Notes under the pieces: generated by a model | What the model was told of the DNA's origin: nothing | Database searches by the model: none | Seen by the model: only the letters and a program-made list of their open reading frames with translations | In this document: positions 9,327 to 18,433 of the stretch, one piece after another | Numbering within the stretch: the first letter of the stretch is position 1 | How the letters are laid out: the number at the start of each line of letters is the position of its first letter | Program-made: the position numbers and the translations under genes | Source of the DNA: Legionellales bacterium | GTDB taxonomy: Bacteria; Pseudomonadota; Gammaproteobacteria; Berkiellales; Berkiellaceae | Assembly (NCBI GenBank): GCA_002708265.1 | Contig: PANA01000002.1 | Coordinates: forward strand, 1-64,000 | Direction: 5' to 3' | Length of the DNA stretch: 64,000 nt

Positions 9327-10064
9327 TTATGAAGGCTCGCTGGTTGGAAGCGGTTCGTAGCCGACAATTTCGCCACCACCGACGAGCTTTCCTTTTCGGT
9401 ACTGAGACATTTTTATTAATAGGTAATCATACTCCGGAGAAACCCAGAACATGGTTTGACGGTTTCTTCTGGGGTGTTTGTGTTCAAGTTTGAGCGTTTT
9501 GATCTTACCCAGCTCAGTCTCTAGAACTTCTTCCCCAGCAACTGTAAATTTATAAGTGCGGTATTTGTGATCTTTCACTATGTGGTAAGTGAAGTTATCT
9601 TTACCTTCAATTAAATCTTGTCGCATTGCTAATGTTTGAGTAAGTTCATCAAACATGCTAGGAAGCAATTCGGTCTCCCAAGGATGGTCTTTATCATGGT
9701 TGAAAACCTTCTTATTTTCATAATCAAAAGTTAATAACCCTTTTTTCTTTTTCAGCCCTTCCTGTTTATTGTACTCATATTCTAATGGGACAACTTGTGC
9801 CCCTTTGATTGTAAAGGTGGAAGATTCATAATAGTCGTAGGGTAAGAATCCAAGATGAGGTTCAGTTTCTGAAGCAAGTCGCCACTTGTTGTCTTCAAGC
9901 GCTTCAAATCGGTGAACAGACTCACCAACATCCATTCCTCGCCAGACAACACTGTATCGTGCTTCGTAGGGAGTGATTTCAAATTGTTCCTTGGCAATCG
10001 TAGACTGTGAAAGCAAAGTCGCCGCAACACCCAGCAGGGTAAGGGCTTTAATCTTCTGAATCAT
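9327..10064 (-). CDS. DUF3108 periplasmic protein
   Basis: A 245-residue protein with a signal peptide (hydrophobic 7-18, cleavage near TIAKEQ). The body is predicted beta-rich and matches DUF3108 in layout, with YEARYSVVWRGMDVGE near the mature N-terminus. Function is not established; the family sits next to purM-purN in many gammaproteobacteria, as here. The start at 10064 overlaps the purN stop by 17 bases; an in-frame ATG further upstream would disrupt the signal peptide. Confidence 0.8.
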   Translation of the reverse strand: MIQKIKALTLLGVAATLLSQSTIAKEQFEITPYEARYSVVWRGMDVGESVHRFEALEDNKWRLASETEPHLGFLPYDYYESSTFTIKGAQVVPLEYEYNKQEGLKKKKGLLTFDYENKKVFNHDKDHPWETELLPSMFDELTQTLAMRQDLIEGKDNFTYHIVKDHKYRTYKFTVAGEEVLETELGKIKTLKLEHKHPRRNRQTMFWVSPEYDYLLIKMSQYRKGKLVGGGEIVGYEPLPTSEPS

Positions 10065-10725
10065 CACGAATATCCTTATCTGTGTCATTATAATCATTGT
10101 CAAACAGTAACGGCTTCCCATCAAGCACTGCTTTTTCTTTATCCATTTTTAAACGATCTTCACAAAACCATTTAACGGCACGTGCGTAAAGAATATGCTC
10201 TTTTTCAAGAACTCTTGCTGACAATTCATCAACAGTATCATTAGGTAAGACTGAAACTTTCGACTGAAGAATTTTGGGGCCAGCATCTAGCGCATCGATG
10301 ACAAAGTGAACAGTGGCTCCATGCTCTTTGTCTCTATTCGTCAGAACCTGTTCGTGAGTATGCAGGCCTGGGTACTTAGGAAGCAATGAAGGGTGTATGT
10401 TTAAAATACGCCCTGCATACTCCCTGACAAAGACTTGAGATAAGATTCGCATATAGCCAGCAAGGCACACTAAGTCGCACTGGAAGGGCGCCAGGGCCTC
10501 AATCAGAGCTGTTTCATAGGTAGGGCGATCTGCAAACTGTTTGGGCTCAAGAATAACACTTGGAATCCCATGAGCTCTTGCTATATTTAAGCCACCAGCA
10601 GCTGGCTTGTTGCTATGAACAACCACAATTTGCGCTACCCCTTTTAGCTCACTGTTGATAGTGGCTTCGAGTAGTGCCTCAAAATTAGACCCACGACCAG
10701 ACAGGAAAACCGCAAGGCGCTTCAT
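10048..10725 (-). CDS. purN: Phosphoribosylglycinamide formyltransferase
   Basis: A 225-residue enzyme using 10-formyl-THF to formylate GAR in purine synthesis. Catalytic N109, H111 and D147 are visible in RILNIHPSLLPKYPG and IDALDAGP, and the substrate loop is SGRGSNFEAL. The C-terminus is about 12 residues longer than E. coli PurN and highly acidic (DNDYNDTDKDIRDDSED). It starts two bases after purM, forming the classic purMN operon. Confidence 0.96.
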   Translation of the reverse strand: MKRLAVFLSGRGSNFEALLEATINSELKGVAQIVVVHSNKPAAGGLNIARAHGIPSVILEPKQFADRPTYETALIEALAPFQCDLVCLAGYMRILSQVFVREYAGRILNIHPSLLPKYPGLHTHEQVLTNRDKEHGATVHFVIDALDAGPKILQSKVSVLPNDTVDELSARVLEKEHILYARAVKWFCEDRLKMDKEKAVLDGKPLLFDNDYNDTDKDIRDDSED

Positions 10726-10727
10726 GC

Positions 10728-11762
10728 TTATCCCTCAAATTCAACGATTGGCTTGCCGTCATGGTTCGTAACATAACCAATGCACCAAGCTGTTTCACCT
10801 TCAGCCTTGAGAAGCTTTAGGGCTTCATCGACATCATTATCAGCAACACAAACCACCATTCCAACGCCACAGTTGAATGTACGTAGCAGCTCATGAATCG
10901 CTACGTTGCCCTTTTCTTGCAACCAGGTAAATACTCGAGGAATTTCCCACGTGTTAGGATTGATTTTTGCTTTTGTGCCATTGGGCATAACTCTAGGAAT
11001 ATTCTCCAATAATCCGCCGCCTGTAATATGAGCCGCCCCTAGAAGAATGCCCGCACGGTGTAAGGATAGAACAGCATCTACGTATATTCGGGTCGGTTCA
11101 AGCAAGATAGATTCTAGAGTCTTACCATCAAGCTCGGTTTGCAAATCAAGATGACATTTGTCAATCAGGTGCCGAATAAGAGAGTAACCGTTTGAATGTG
11201 GTCCAGAAGATGCAAGAGCAATAAGGACATCACCCGGCTGAATACGTTGACCATCTACGATTCGACTCTTCTCTACAACGCCAACAGAAAAGCCTGCGAC
11301 GTCGTAATCGCCCGTGGCGTAGAAGCCCGGCATCTCAGCAGTTTCTCCACCAATAAGTGAACATCCGGCTAGCTCGCACCCTTTTTGAATACCTTTAATG
11401 ACCTGACTGGCTTTATTGACATCTAGTTTGTCACAAGCCATGTAATCTAGAAAGAACAACGGTTCTGCGCCACAGACAACGAGATCGTTTACACACATGG
11501 CGACTAAGTCTATGCCCACGGTCTCATGTGCTGCTGCACCAATTGCTAGTCTTAATTTTGTACCGACACCGTCTGTTCCTGATACGAGTACAGGTTGATC
11601 GTATTGGTCTACTGGGAGCTCAAATAGTGCTCCAAAACCACCAATACCGCCCATTACCTCAGGCCTCTTGTTACCAGAGGTGATTTTTTTTATTTCGTTA
11701 ACTAAGTCATTTCCTGCTTCGATATCAACGCCGGCATCGCGATAAGTGACAGATTTAGTCAT
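10728..11762 (-). CDS. purM: Phosphoribosylformylglycinamidine cyclo-ligase (AIR synthetase)
   Basis: A 344-residue ATP-dependent enzyme closing the imidazole ring to give AIR. The N-terminal [12 protein letters not shown] and [10 protein letters not shown], then [14 protein letters not shown] and the [11 protein letters not shown] substrate loop, are standard for PurM. Length matches E. coli (345). First gene of purM-purN-DUF3108. It is divergent from the DUF2066 gene with about 140 bases between them. Confidence 0.97.
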   Translation of the reverse strand: MTKSVTYRDAGVDIEAGNDLVNEIKKITSGNKRPEVMGGIGGFGALFELPVDQYDQPVLVSGTDGVGTKLRLAIGAAAHETVGIDLVAMCVNDLVVCGAEPLFFLDYMACDKLDVNKASQVIKGIQKGCELAGCSLIGGETAEMPGFYATGDYDVAGFSVGVVEKSRIVDGQRIQPGDVLIALASSGPHSNGYSLIRHLIDKCHLDLQTELDGKTLESILLEPTRIYVDAVLSLHRAGILLGAAHITGGGLLENIPRVMPNGTKAKINPNTWEIPRVFTWLQEKGNVAIHELLRTFNCGVGMVVCVADNDVDEALKLLKAEGETAWCIGYVTNHDGKPIVEFEG

Positions 11763-11811
11763 GGCTATGGCCCTAATTTAGTAAATCGGTTTTGAGGTGT
11801 TTATGGCCGAC

Positions 11812-11820
11812 ATAATACCA
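11812..11820 (-). promoter_or_regulatory. Possible extended -10 for purM
   Basis: On the minus strand TGG precedes TATTAT (plus positions 11812-11817), an extended -10 about 50 bases upstream of the purM start. No convincing -35 or PurR operator is seen. Confidence 0.3.
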
Positions 11821-11904
11821 TAAACAATTGACTTGAGCTTGGACTATCAGAAGGGCGGATGAATATGCCAGAATGACGCTTTGAGCATCTTATGGACAAG
11901 ATCT

Positions 11905-12909
11905 ATGCAATATAAAATGGCTAAAGCCATAACTGCGCTATTGCTAATGGCTTTTTCCTTTACTGCCGGCGCCTTGAACATTCCAGACTTATTTGAGGTA
12001 ACCGCTGTAAATATCGAGCCTAAAAGCAAGGAGGCATTTTTCTCCGATAGTTTGGAGCAAGTGTTAATCAGGCTCACCGGGAAGCCCGGAGTAGGGCACA
12101 CAAAGCAAGCACAAAGCTTGCTACTAAATGCAGAGCGCTTTGTACAAAAGTACCGACTCGCTGATAGCGCTTGGTGGGTTCAATTCGACGAAGCCAAAAT
12201 AATCGATCAGCTTGAATCCACGAATGTGACATATTTATCAACAAATCGCCCCTTAGCACTTGCTTGGATTGCGATTGAAGATCATCAAGGACATCGAAGA
12301 GTTGTTGACGCCTCTAACGGAGAGTTTCTAAGTTTAATCGCCAATCAAAATGAGGCGTTTGCTATGAGCGTAACCTTACCGCTGATGGACCTGGAGGATG
12401 TTGGACAAGTTTCTGTTACTGATATACACCCTAACTTTGCACCTCGTATCAGTGCTGCAAGCACTCGATATGGTGCAGATGTATGGCTTGCCGCAAAAGT
12501 TGAAGAGCGTTTGCCAAGTCAGTGGACAATGGAGTGGATGATACAAACCCCCACTCGTACACGTGTCTTTAAACCAATGAAAAGCGACAGCAGTGAGGCA
12601 CTTTTGCTGGAAGCTTTTGAGGCATTAGCCCCAATTATTGTGGAAGATTACGGTATTACCAATACCCGCAGTTTAAAACAGTTTACTGTTCAGGTAGAAG
12701 AAGTAAAAAGCTTAGCTCAATATTCGCACTTGATGAAATATCTAAGAGACTTGGATGTTGTGAATCACGTAAAACTCGATTCATTTGAGGGAAATACACT
12801 GACATTATCTCTGGAGGCGCTCGGAGGAGAAGCGGCTTTAGCGCAGTCTGTTCGTCTAGATCACCAATTGATTGCACGAGGAGACAGGCAGTTTATCTGG
12901 TCTCCATAA
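11905..12909 (+). CDS. DUF2066 exported protein
   Basis: A 334-residue protein with an N-terminal signal peptide (hydrophobic about 8-24, then AGALNIPDLFEV). The DUF2066 pattern is the early VTAVNIEPKSKEAFFSDS and LIRLTGKPG, then a long mixed alpha/beta body. The family lies between purM and hda in many gammaproteobacteria; its function is unknown. Start at the ATG 11905 gives a normal signal peptide; a TTG 24 bases upstream and an ATG 12 bases downstream are alternatives. Confidence 0.8.
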   Translation: MQYKMAKAITALLLMAFSFTAGALNIPDLFEVTAVNIEPKSKEAFFSDSLEQVLIRLTGKPGVGHTKQAQSLLLNAERFVQKYRLADSAWWVQFDEAKIIDQLESTNVTYLSTNRPLALAWIAIEDHQGHRRVVDASNGEFLSLIANQNEAFAMSVTLPLMDLEDVGQVSVTDIHPNFAPRISAASTRYGADVWLAAKVEERLPSQWTMEWMIQTPTRTRVFKPMKSDSSEALLLEAFEALAPIIVEDYGITNTRSLKQFTVQVEEVKSLAQYSHLMKYLRDLDVVNHVKLDSFEGNTLTLSLEALGGEAALAQSVRLDHQLIARGDRQFIWSP

Positions 12910-12927
12910 CAGGTATCCAACTGATTC

Positions 12928-12956
12928 TTGCTTGAGTAGGTGGGGGTGGATAAACT
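12928..12956 (+). promoter_or_regulatory. hda promoter
   Basis: TTGCTT (12928-12933), 17-base spacer, TAAACT (12951-12956), 34 bases upstream of the hda ATG. The -10 is embedded in the dyad described in the next entry. Confidence 0.5.
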
Positions 12957-12969
12957 GAGTTTATCCAGC
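12945..12969. promoter_or_regulatory. Divergent DnaA-box-like pair at the hda promoter
   Basis: A perfect dyad TGGATAAAC-TGA-GTTTATCCA (12947-12967) overlaps the -10. Its arms form TTATCCACC on the minus strand (12945-12953, 8 of 9 to the DnaA box TTATCCACA) and TTATCCAGC on the plus strand (12961-12969, 7 of 9). DnaA binding here, and feedback control of its own inactivator, are inferences. Confidence 0.45.
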
Positions 12970-12990
12970 TAATTAAAGTAGTCAATCATT

Positions 12991-13686
12991 ATGACAAACC
13001 AACTGTCCTTAGGAGTAAATCTTAGGGATGATTCAACGCTAGACAGTTTTTTTGTGGGCTCGAATGCTCAGGCATGGTCGCATGTAAAAACCAGTGCTGC
13101 TGGAAAAGGGGAGTCGTTTTTATATATCTGGGGTGAATCAGGTTCAGGTGTAACGCACTTACTACAAGGGGCATGCCAGCTGTGTGCTTCTAATGGACGA
13201 ACAGCTATGTATTTACCCTTATCAGATTTAGCTAAAGCAGGCCCGAGCTGCCTTGAAGGATTAGAACAACTCAACCTGGTTTGTTTAGATGATATACACG
13301 AAATTAGAGGTAACCCACTCTGGGAAGAGCGGGTTTTCCATTTATTCAATCTGATTAGAGACAACAAAAAAACACGTTTAATAATAGGTGCAAATGCACC
13401 CCCTAAACAGACACAGATTCAGCTGGCAGATCTTGTTTCACGGTTAACCTGGGGTGTGACATTTCAGCTGATTACCCTTTCAGATGGGCAAATTGTAGAA
13501 GCTCTTAAAATTCGCGCTCAAGCCAGGGGGCTTATTCTGTCTGATGAAGTTGCTTATTATTTGCTTAGGCGATGCCCTAGAACAATGTCAGTTTTATATC
13601 AGCACTTGGATACCTTGGATAAAGCATCCCTTGTTGCTCAAAAAAAACTGACGATTCCTTTTGTCAAAAGCACACTTTGCTTGTAA
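12991..13686 (+). CDS. hda: DnaA regulatory inactivator Hda
   Basis: A 231-residue AAA+ protein that, loaded on the sliding clamp, stimulates hydrolysis of DnaA-ATP after initiation. The N-terminal QLSLGV (4-9) is the beta-clamp-binding motif. The P-loop is the degenerate GESGSGVTHLL typical of Hda, and LDDIHEI is the Walker B. Length equals E. coli Hda (233). It is on its own promoter downstream of the DUF2066 gene. Confidence 0.93.
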   Translation: MTNQLSLGVNLRDDSTLDSFFVGSNAQAWSHVKTSAAGKGESFLYIWGESGSGVTHLLQGACQLCASNGRTAMYLPLSDLAKAGPSCLEGLEQLNLVCLDDIHEIRGNPLWEERVFHLFNLIRDNKKTRLIIGANAPPKQTQIQLADLVSRLTWGVTFQLITLSDGQIVEALKIRAQARGLILSDEVAYYLLRRCPRTMSVLYQHLDTLDKASLVAQKKLTIPFVKSTLCL

Positions 13687-13859
13687 GCTGAATGACTTTT
13701 TCAATAATTAGTTTTCTTTACATTTATCTAGCACATTGCCAAACTTGCACCCTGCGACGTTACCTGTCAAAGAAGTAGTGCATATTTTGTGGTGTATCTG
13801 CTCCTTTTTTAAACGTCAGGATAATGTTTGTTTTTAAAAATAAGTGAGGTATTTGAAAG

Positions 13860-16421
13860 ATGCTAGCGGACAATAATTCAAGATCATCTCGTCTACCAGA
13901 AAATCCTAATACTTCTTCAGCGTTAGTTGTTGAAGACAAGGCTGTGGTTGCTCAAGAAAATGTTGATGCGCGTGGATTTCGTGGTTTCGAAGTAAACAAA
14001 CCCTTAACCCGAGCTCAGGCTGCTGCAAGTTGGTACGGAAGTTCCTTCGGCATGTTCCGTTCTGCTTTTGAACAAATTTTACGATTTGTTCCTTATGGAA
14101 TTTACACACCTTCATCACAACTTCCTGAACATGAACTTCAAGGCAAACGTCGTCCACATCCAGGTTTCTTAACTCGTGCATTTAACGGGCTAACAAGGGT
14201 TGTTGCCTCAGTGATGGCCGCGCCTTTTTCTTTAGTTGTTGGTACTCCAGCCGCATTAACTGCTGGCTTTATTGGAAAAATTGATGGTTTTAAATCACTC
14301 CCATCAGCAGAAACAGTTGCCAAGTATGTTGGTGATTACCGTCTTCGTAAATGGATGGTTCGTGTTTCTTTAGTACTAGGCGGTATCGCCTTACTCGCAT
14401 TGGGTATTCCAGCTCTAGTCGGTGGTGTAGCTGCTGGTTTAGGTTTTGCAGGTACTATGCAGATTTTAGGAGCGACACTGGCTGCTGGCTTGGGGTACAT
14501 TCTTCAAGCAATGGGTGTTGGTGCATTCTTAGGTCTAACAACTCGCTTGGATGGCTTTTGGCGTCGGCGTCAAGTGCCAACTTTAGAGAAGGAAGCAATT
14601 GAAGAGGCCTTAATTAAAGAAGATCACGAGCATAGAGTTGAGTTTGATGGTCTAGAAGCGGAATCTAATAATACGCCTACTAGTGATGCTGCTTTTAGCG
14701 AAAAATTTAAAGCTGATTTAGACGCTCAACGCCAGAGTGTTCAAGAAGCAGGTGATGCTCACATGGCTGCAAAATTGTCTAGTCACAGGGCGTGGATTTT
14801 TAACTGGCCAATCAAGGTTCGTGTTGATACAGCTAATGCTTTGGCTGATGCAAAAGCAGAGCTTGCTGACATGGAGCGATATGCGAAACTGGTTCAGTAT
14901 GAAGTTCAAAACCCAGAAGGCGAAGGTACAATCTTCACTTACCGCTCACCCGTATCAGTGGCTGCACGTATACGCGGCTTGAACAAAGAAATTCAAGCGG
15001 TTAAAACAGACATCTCTAAGTTGCAAGCAGGCAAACCTTTATCTGAAGGTGATGAAAAACTTCAGCCAGCTGAAAGAAAAGCACAGTTGAAAGAGCACAA
15101 AGAGTGTGTTGCGAAGCTCGAAGTGGAGCGCGGAAACTTAAAATCAGCACTTGATTTAGCAGTAAATTATGCTGTTGATCACGCAAATGATGCGCCCTTG
15201 CTTAAACGTATGTTCGGTTTGAGTAGAGCACAGGTTAAAGTAATTAACCGTATTCACAACTCCGCTCTTAGAGCGCATAAGAGTGAAACTCCTGTAGTGA
15301 CTTCAGTTGATGCAGATGCGGCTGTTACTGCCCATAATAACCGTGAACTTATCGGTCTACTAATGGGTAAAATTGACGCCGCTCAAGTTAATGCTGGTAG
15401 TGATCTTCATCCAGAACTTGATGCTCTAAGGGGAGAAGTTGAACAATTAAAACAAGTTAATGCGGAAGAGGCTGCACGCGTAGCTGCTATGGTTGATGAG
15501 CGTCTTGACGCGTTGGACACTGAGAATAGTGCTAGTTCTAACTCTAACTCTAACGGTCAATCAGAAGCAGCAGCTGAAAGAGCCCGCTTGGAAGCTGAAG
15601 CTGCTGAAAAAGCTCGCTTAGAAGCTGAAGCTGCTGAAAAAGCTCGCTTAGAAGCTGAAGCAGCTGCCGAAAATGAAGGTGAGCTATCTGATAAAGAAGC
15701 TGTTGTATTCGTACAGGAAGAACGCAGAAAGGCTGAACGTCGGTTTGCGCACTTGGCAAAAACTGGTGGTGTTGAGTATAAAACACTTCAAGTGATGTTA
15801 GGTGAAGTCAGTGAAAGTCGACCAAGATCTAGAGCTGCATCTGAGCGCTTACAAGTCATCTTCATTAAAAATGATGACACTATTAGGTTCATAGCGCGTC
15901 AAGGTTATCATGGTGTTGTATTCTCAGGTCAGTTTGGTGACAACCAGAAAGCACGTTTAGTGTTCAAAGGTGGTGTAGCAAAAGATCTAAGCTTGAATGA
16001 TGATGGCAAATTAGTTTGTCAGTCTATGTGTTCAAGTCCTAGAGGATACCGTACTGATGGCGATAGACGTGTAATTTCTGGTGATAAGCTTGAAATGAAT
16101 ACGGGCGCTAATGAACAGGTTTCTGTTGCAGTATCTCGGAACATTGCCCCTGTTGTGAATCGATTAGTTGACGCAGCTAATGATATTGCTGAGCGTAAGG
16201 CTAAATTGGCAGCTGCTACGCAAGCTTTTGCTGCAGATAGAGAAAACCCTACCCTTAGAAGTGCTTTGGGTGATGCTAGGTCAAATCATACCGCTGCCTT
16301 TAAGCTGTCTCGAGCGGATGAAGCTAGGCTTAGAAGAGCTAAGTTAGATGGGCGAAAAGATGAGCTAAAAGAGCTGGAAGGAGAAGCGTCTAATTGCCGA
16401 GTAAGAAGACTGTTTAAATAA
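13860..16421 (+). CDS. Large orphan membrane and coiled-coil protein (853 aa)
   Basis: I do not recognise a family. Residues 1-50 are polar. Residues 108-140 and 165-228 are hydrophobic and rich in Gly and Ala, enough for two to four membrane passes or a membrane-inserting hairpin. Residues about 270-430 and 500-620 are charged helices likely to form coiled coils, including a Ser/Asn tract and a tandem ARLEAEAAEK repeat. The last 200 residues are mixed. The C-terminus is acidic then basic (DELKELEGEAS followed by RVRRLFK). GAGGT lies about ten bases before the ATG. It stands alone between hda and a strong terminator. The architecture resembles secreted or envelope proteins of intracellular bacteria, but that is inference. 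Confidence 0.75.
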   Translation: MLADNNSRSSRLPENPNTSSALVVEDKAVVAQENVDARGFRGFEVNKPLTRAQAAASWYGSSFGMFRSAFEQILRFVPYGIYTPSSQLPEHELQGKRRPHPGFLTRAFNGLTRVVASVMAAPFSLVVGTPAALTAGFIGKIDGFKSLPSAETVAKYVGDYRLRKWMVRVSLVLGGIALLALGIPALVGGVAAGLGFAGTMQILGATLAAGLGYILQAMGVGAFLGLTTRLDGFWRRRQVPTLEKEAIEEALIKEDHEHRVEFDGLEAESNNTPTSDAAFSEKFKADLDAQRQSVQEAGDAHMAAKLSSHRAWIFNWPIKVRVDTANALADAKAELADMERYAKLVQYEVQNPEGEGTIFTYRSPVSVAARIRGLNKEIQAVKTDISKLQAGKPLSEGDEKLQPAERKAQLKEHKECVAKLEVERGNLKSALDLAVNYAVDHANDAPLLKRMFGLSRAQVKVINRIHNSALRAHKSETPVVTSVDADAAVTAHNNRELIGLLMGKIDAAQVNAGSDLHPELDALRGEVEQLKQVNAEEAARVAAMVDERLDALDTENSASSNSNSNGQSEAAAERARLEAEAAEKARLEAEAAEKARLEAEAAAENEGELSDKEAVVFVQEERRKAERRFAHLAKTGGVEYKTLQVMLGEVSESRPRSRAASERLQVIFIKNDDTIRFIARQGYHGVVFSGQFGDNQKARLVFKGGVAKDLSLNDDGKLVCQSMCSSPRGYRTDGDRRVISGDKLEMNTGANEQVSVAVSRNIAPVVNRLVDAANDIAERKAKLAAATQAFAADRENPTLRSALGDARSNHTAAFKLSRADEARLRRAKLDGRKDELKELEGEASNCRVRRLFK
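15581..15670 (+). repeat. 30-bp tandem repeat, three copies
   Basis: Units at 15581-15610, 15611-15640 and 15641-15670 encode the decapeptide ARLEAEAAEK. Copies one and two differ by only two bases; the third diverges at its end. In frame inside the 853-aa gene and likely to vary in copy number between strains. Confidence 0.85.
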
Positions 16422-16440
16422 AAAAAAGCTAAACTAGCTT

Positions 16441-16468
16441 AAAAGGGCCCTTCAGGGCCCTTTTTTTA
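16441..16468. terminator. Bidirectional Rho-independent terminator
   Basis: AAAAGGGCCC-TTCA-GGGCCCTTTTTTT gives a GC-rich stem with T runs on both strands. It serves the 853-aa gene on the plus strand and the arsC-like gene on the minus strand, whose stop lies at the edge of the T run. Confidence 0.9.
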
Positions 16469-16816
16469 TACAATCATTGATAAAATGTTTTCTAAGGGTC
16501 TACCAATGGCTGCTTTTTTTCCTTTCCAAAAAATCGGGCGTTCCAGGAGCAGTGGGTGTTTGGTAATTGCTTTAGCTTGTTCAACCTCATCAAGATTTGA
16601 AATTTTGAGCGCTTTGAACAGGGGATCTTTGACCCTCATCATCTCAATAGGCGTTTTGTTTAGAGCCGATAATAATGATTTTACCTCATCTAGGCTTAAG
16701 GGGTCTTTTTGATAATCTCTTACAGTAAATGTGATACCTTTGTCTTCCAGTGCTTTTAGAGCATCACGAGATTTGCTGCATCTTGGGTTATGCAATAGAA
16801 TGGCTTTAGTCATCAT
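16466..16816 (-). CDS. ArsC/YfgD-family reductase-like protein
   Basis: A 116-residue protein of the glutaredoxin-fold ArsC family. The active-site loop is HNPRCSKSRDAL with the single catalytic cysteine, and the C-terminal LERPIFWKGKKAAIGRP matches the arginine-bearing loop of arsenate reductase homologues. There are no ars genes nearby, so a YfgD-like role (function unproven) is more likely than arsenate resistance. Two adjacent ATG codons (16816 and 16813) are possible starts. It is divergent from the thioredoxin-like lipoprotein. Confidence 0.85.
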   Translation of the reverse strand: MMTKAILLHNPRCSKSRDALKALEDKGITFTVRDYQKDPLSLDEVKSLLSALNKTPIEMMRVKDPLFKALKISNLDEVEQAKAITKHPLLLERPIFWKGKKAAIGRPLENILSMIV

Positions 16817-16870
16817 GATTTCTTCGTATTCTCAATTGTCCAACAATTAATTTAACAAAAGGATAAAGAA

Positions 16871-17320
16871 ATGAGAAATGTCCATAGTGTAGTTCTTCTT
16901 ACCTTTATGTTGCTATTGTCTGCCTGTGCGCAAGATAAGCCTGAGTATAGAGATGTTTTGGGTCAACCAGTTAGTATTAAAAGTAGCGATAAGTGGACGG
17001 TTATCGCTTATTGGGCGGACTGGTGTGTCAACTGTCGCTCAGAGGTAGCATCTCTAAATCAACTGAACCATGAGCCTAATGTCCAAGTTGTTGGTAATTA
17101 CTTTAGGACTGTAGATAAAAGCCTTCTACAACAACTCAGCCAGAATATGGGAATCGAATTTCCCGTATTAGAACGTGACTTAAAAGAAGATTTTGGCTGG
17201 GGAGATCTGGTTGGACTACCTACGCACTATGTTGTATCACCTGATAATACGGTCTATGGTCCATATAAGGGCCCATTTCATCGTGAGCAATTACTTACGT
17301 TAATTGAACAAACTGCCTAG
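16871..17320 (+). CDS. Thioredoxin-like (TlpA-type) lipoprotein
   Basis: A 149-residue protein with a lipoprotein signal (LLLSAC, lipidated C19) and a thioredoxin fold with the redox pair C52-X2-C55 in ADWCVNCRSE. The cis-proline loop is GLPTHYVV. It probably acts as a periplasmic membrane-anchored thiol oxidoreductase. AAAGGA precedes the ATG. It is followed 10 bases later by the acylphosphatase gene, probably co-transcribed. Confidence 0.85.
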   Translation: MRNVHSVVLLTFMLLLSACAQDKPEYRDVLGQPVSIKSSDKWTVIAYWADWCVNCRSEVASLNQLNHEPNVQVVGNYFRTVDKSLLQQLSQNMGIEFPVLERDLKEDFGWGDLVGLPTHYVVSPDNTVYGPYKGPFHREQLLTLIEQTA

Positions 17321-17330
17321 GAGACAAAGC

Positions 17331-17624
17331 ATGGATGCTATCAAAATGGCTATAGTGACAGGAAGAGTTCAAAAAGTTGGCTTTAGGGCAGCAACCCAGA
17401 AACAAGCTAAGAAATTACAAATCAAAGGCTGGACAAGAAATCTAGATACCGGTGAGGTAGAGGTTGTATATAAAGCTCCGTCTTTAGAAGCCTTGAGTTT
17501 ATTTGAGGAATTTCTACACAAAGGGCCGTTAATGGCAAAAGTCCAAGCAGTGGAAATTGAACTGTCTTCAATTGAGCGCTTTGCTAACCCACCACCAGAA
17601 GCGTTTGTTTTTGAAGAGCAATAG
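17331..17624 (+). CDS. acyP: Acylphosphatase
   Basis: A 97-residue enzyme hydrolysing carboxyl-phosphate bonds. The phosphate-binding arginine R19 is in GRVQKVGFRA and the catalytic N37 is in GWTRNLDTGEVEV, the two hallmark motifs. AGGAGAC in front of ATG 17331 fixes the start; an upstream in-frame TTG at 17304 would overlap the preceding gene. Confidence 0.93.
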   Translation: MDAIKMAIVTGRVQKVGFRAATQKQAKKLQIKGWTRNLDTGEVEVVYKAPSLEALSLFEEFLHKGPLMAKVQAVEIELSSIERFANPPPEAFVFEEQ

Positions 17625-17657
17625 GTAACTATTGTCATAGTTGTATTCGGAGCGTAA

Positions 17658-18424
17658 ATGAAAGCCTTAAATTATTTTCTTATACTAGTCGGGCTGGCTT
17701 TTAGCTGCATTGTATACGCTTCTCAAATTCTATCTGAGGTTGAAGACATCGTCTCTTCAAAAAAAATCCAGTAGTTATTTTTGATTTGGATGATACCCTA
17801 TTTTATTCGTCATCCAGAACGTTGACAATTTTACATGAGGCCTCTCGAGACCCTTATATAATTGAGAAGTACCCCAATCAAATTGAATGGTTGAATAAGA
17901 TAAAATTTGATGACATAGGATATCTCTTTAAAGATACATTGGTTGAAATTGGCGTAAGAGACGCGAGTTTTTTTGGAAGAGATGTCACATTATTGGCATG
18001 AAAGGTTCTTTACAAGTGAGCATGTTAAAAGGGATCTGCCAGTTGAGGGTGGGTCAGAGTATGCCACTATATTATATAACCTGGGCGCAAAGATAGTATA
18101 TTTGACAGGACGAGATGCGCCTATGAGGCAGGGGACTATTGACTCACTGCTTGAAAACCACTTTCCATATGGAGATAGTGATAAAGTTATTTGTTCACAA
18201 AGGAGGGGGGTATTCCCGATGCTGAGCACAAAGAAATGACTTTGCAACGAATCGATGACATGGGTTGTAATGTCGCATTATTTGAAAATGAACCCATGAA
18301 TTTAAATTTTATGTCTGACTATTTTTATAGTGCATTACCAGTGTTTCTTGATATAAAGCACTCTCCAAATCCAACGCTACCTTATGAAACGGTTTATAAG
18401 ATTAAAAACATTTTAAGTAACTAG
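17658..18424 (+). pseudogene. HAD-family phosphatase-like pseudogene, three frameshifts
   Basis: Translation in pieces gives one protein of about 255 residues. It has a signal peptide (MKALNYFLILVGLAFS), HAD motif I DLDDT (17783-17797), a central TGRDA (motif II region, about 18104) and a C-terminal domain ending at TAA 18422-18424. The reading frame changes three times, each time in a homopolymer: A8 at 17759-17766, T7 at 17968-17974 and G6 at 18205-18210. The exact subfamily (acid phosphatase class B or DUF2608-like) is not clear. Neighbouring genes with similar homopolymers are intact, so genuine decay is more likely than sequencing error. Confidence 0.8.
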
Positions 18425-18433
18425 AGTAATCTT

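Noticed and set aside
12945-12969. Origin of replication at the DnaA-box dyad
   Set aside because: Only two boxes, no AT-rich unwinding region with box cluster, and no dnaA, dnaN or gidA nearby.
17757-17774. A-rich slippery site as programmed -1 frameshifting in the HAD-like gene
   Set aside because: A -1 slip there would restore the frame, but two further frameshifts at T7 and G6 would also be needed, so decay is simpler.
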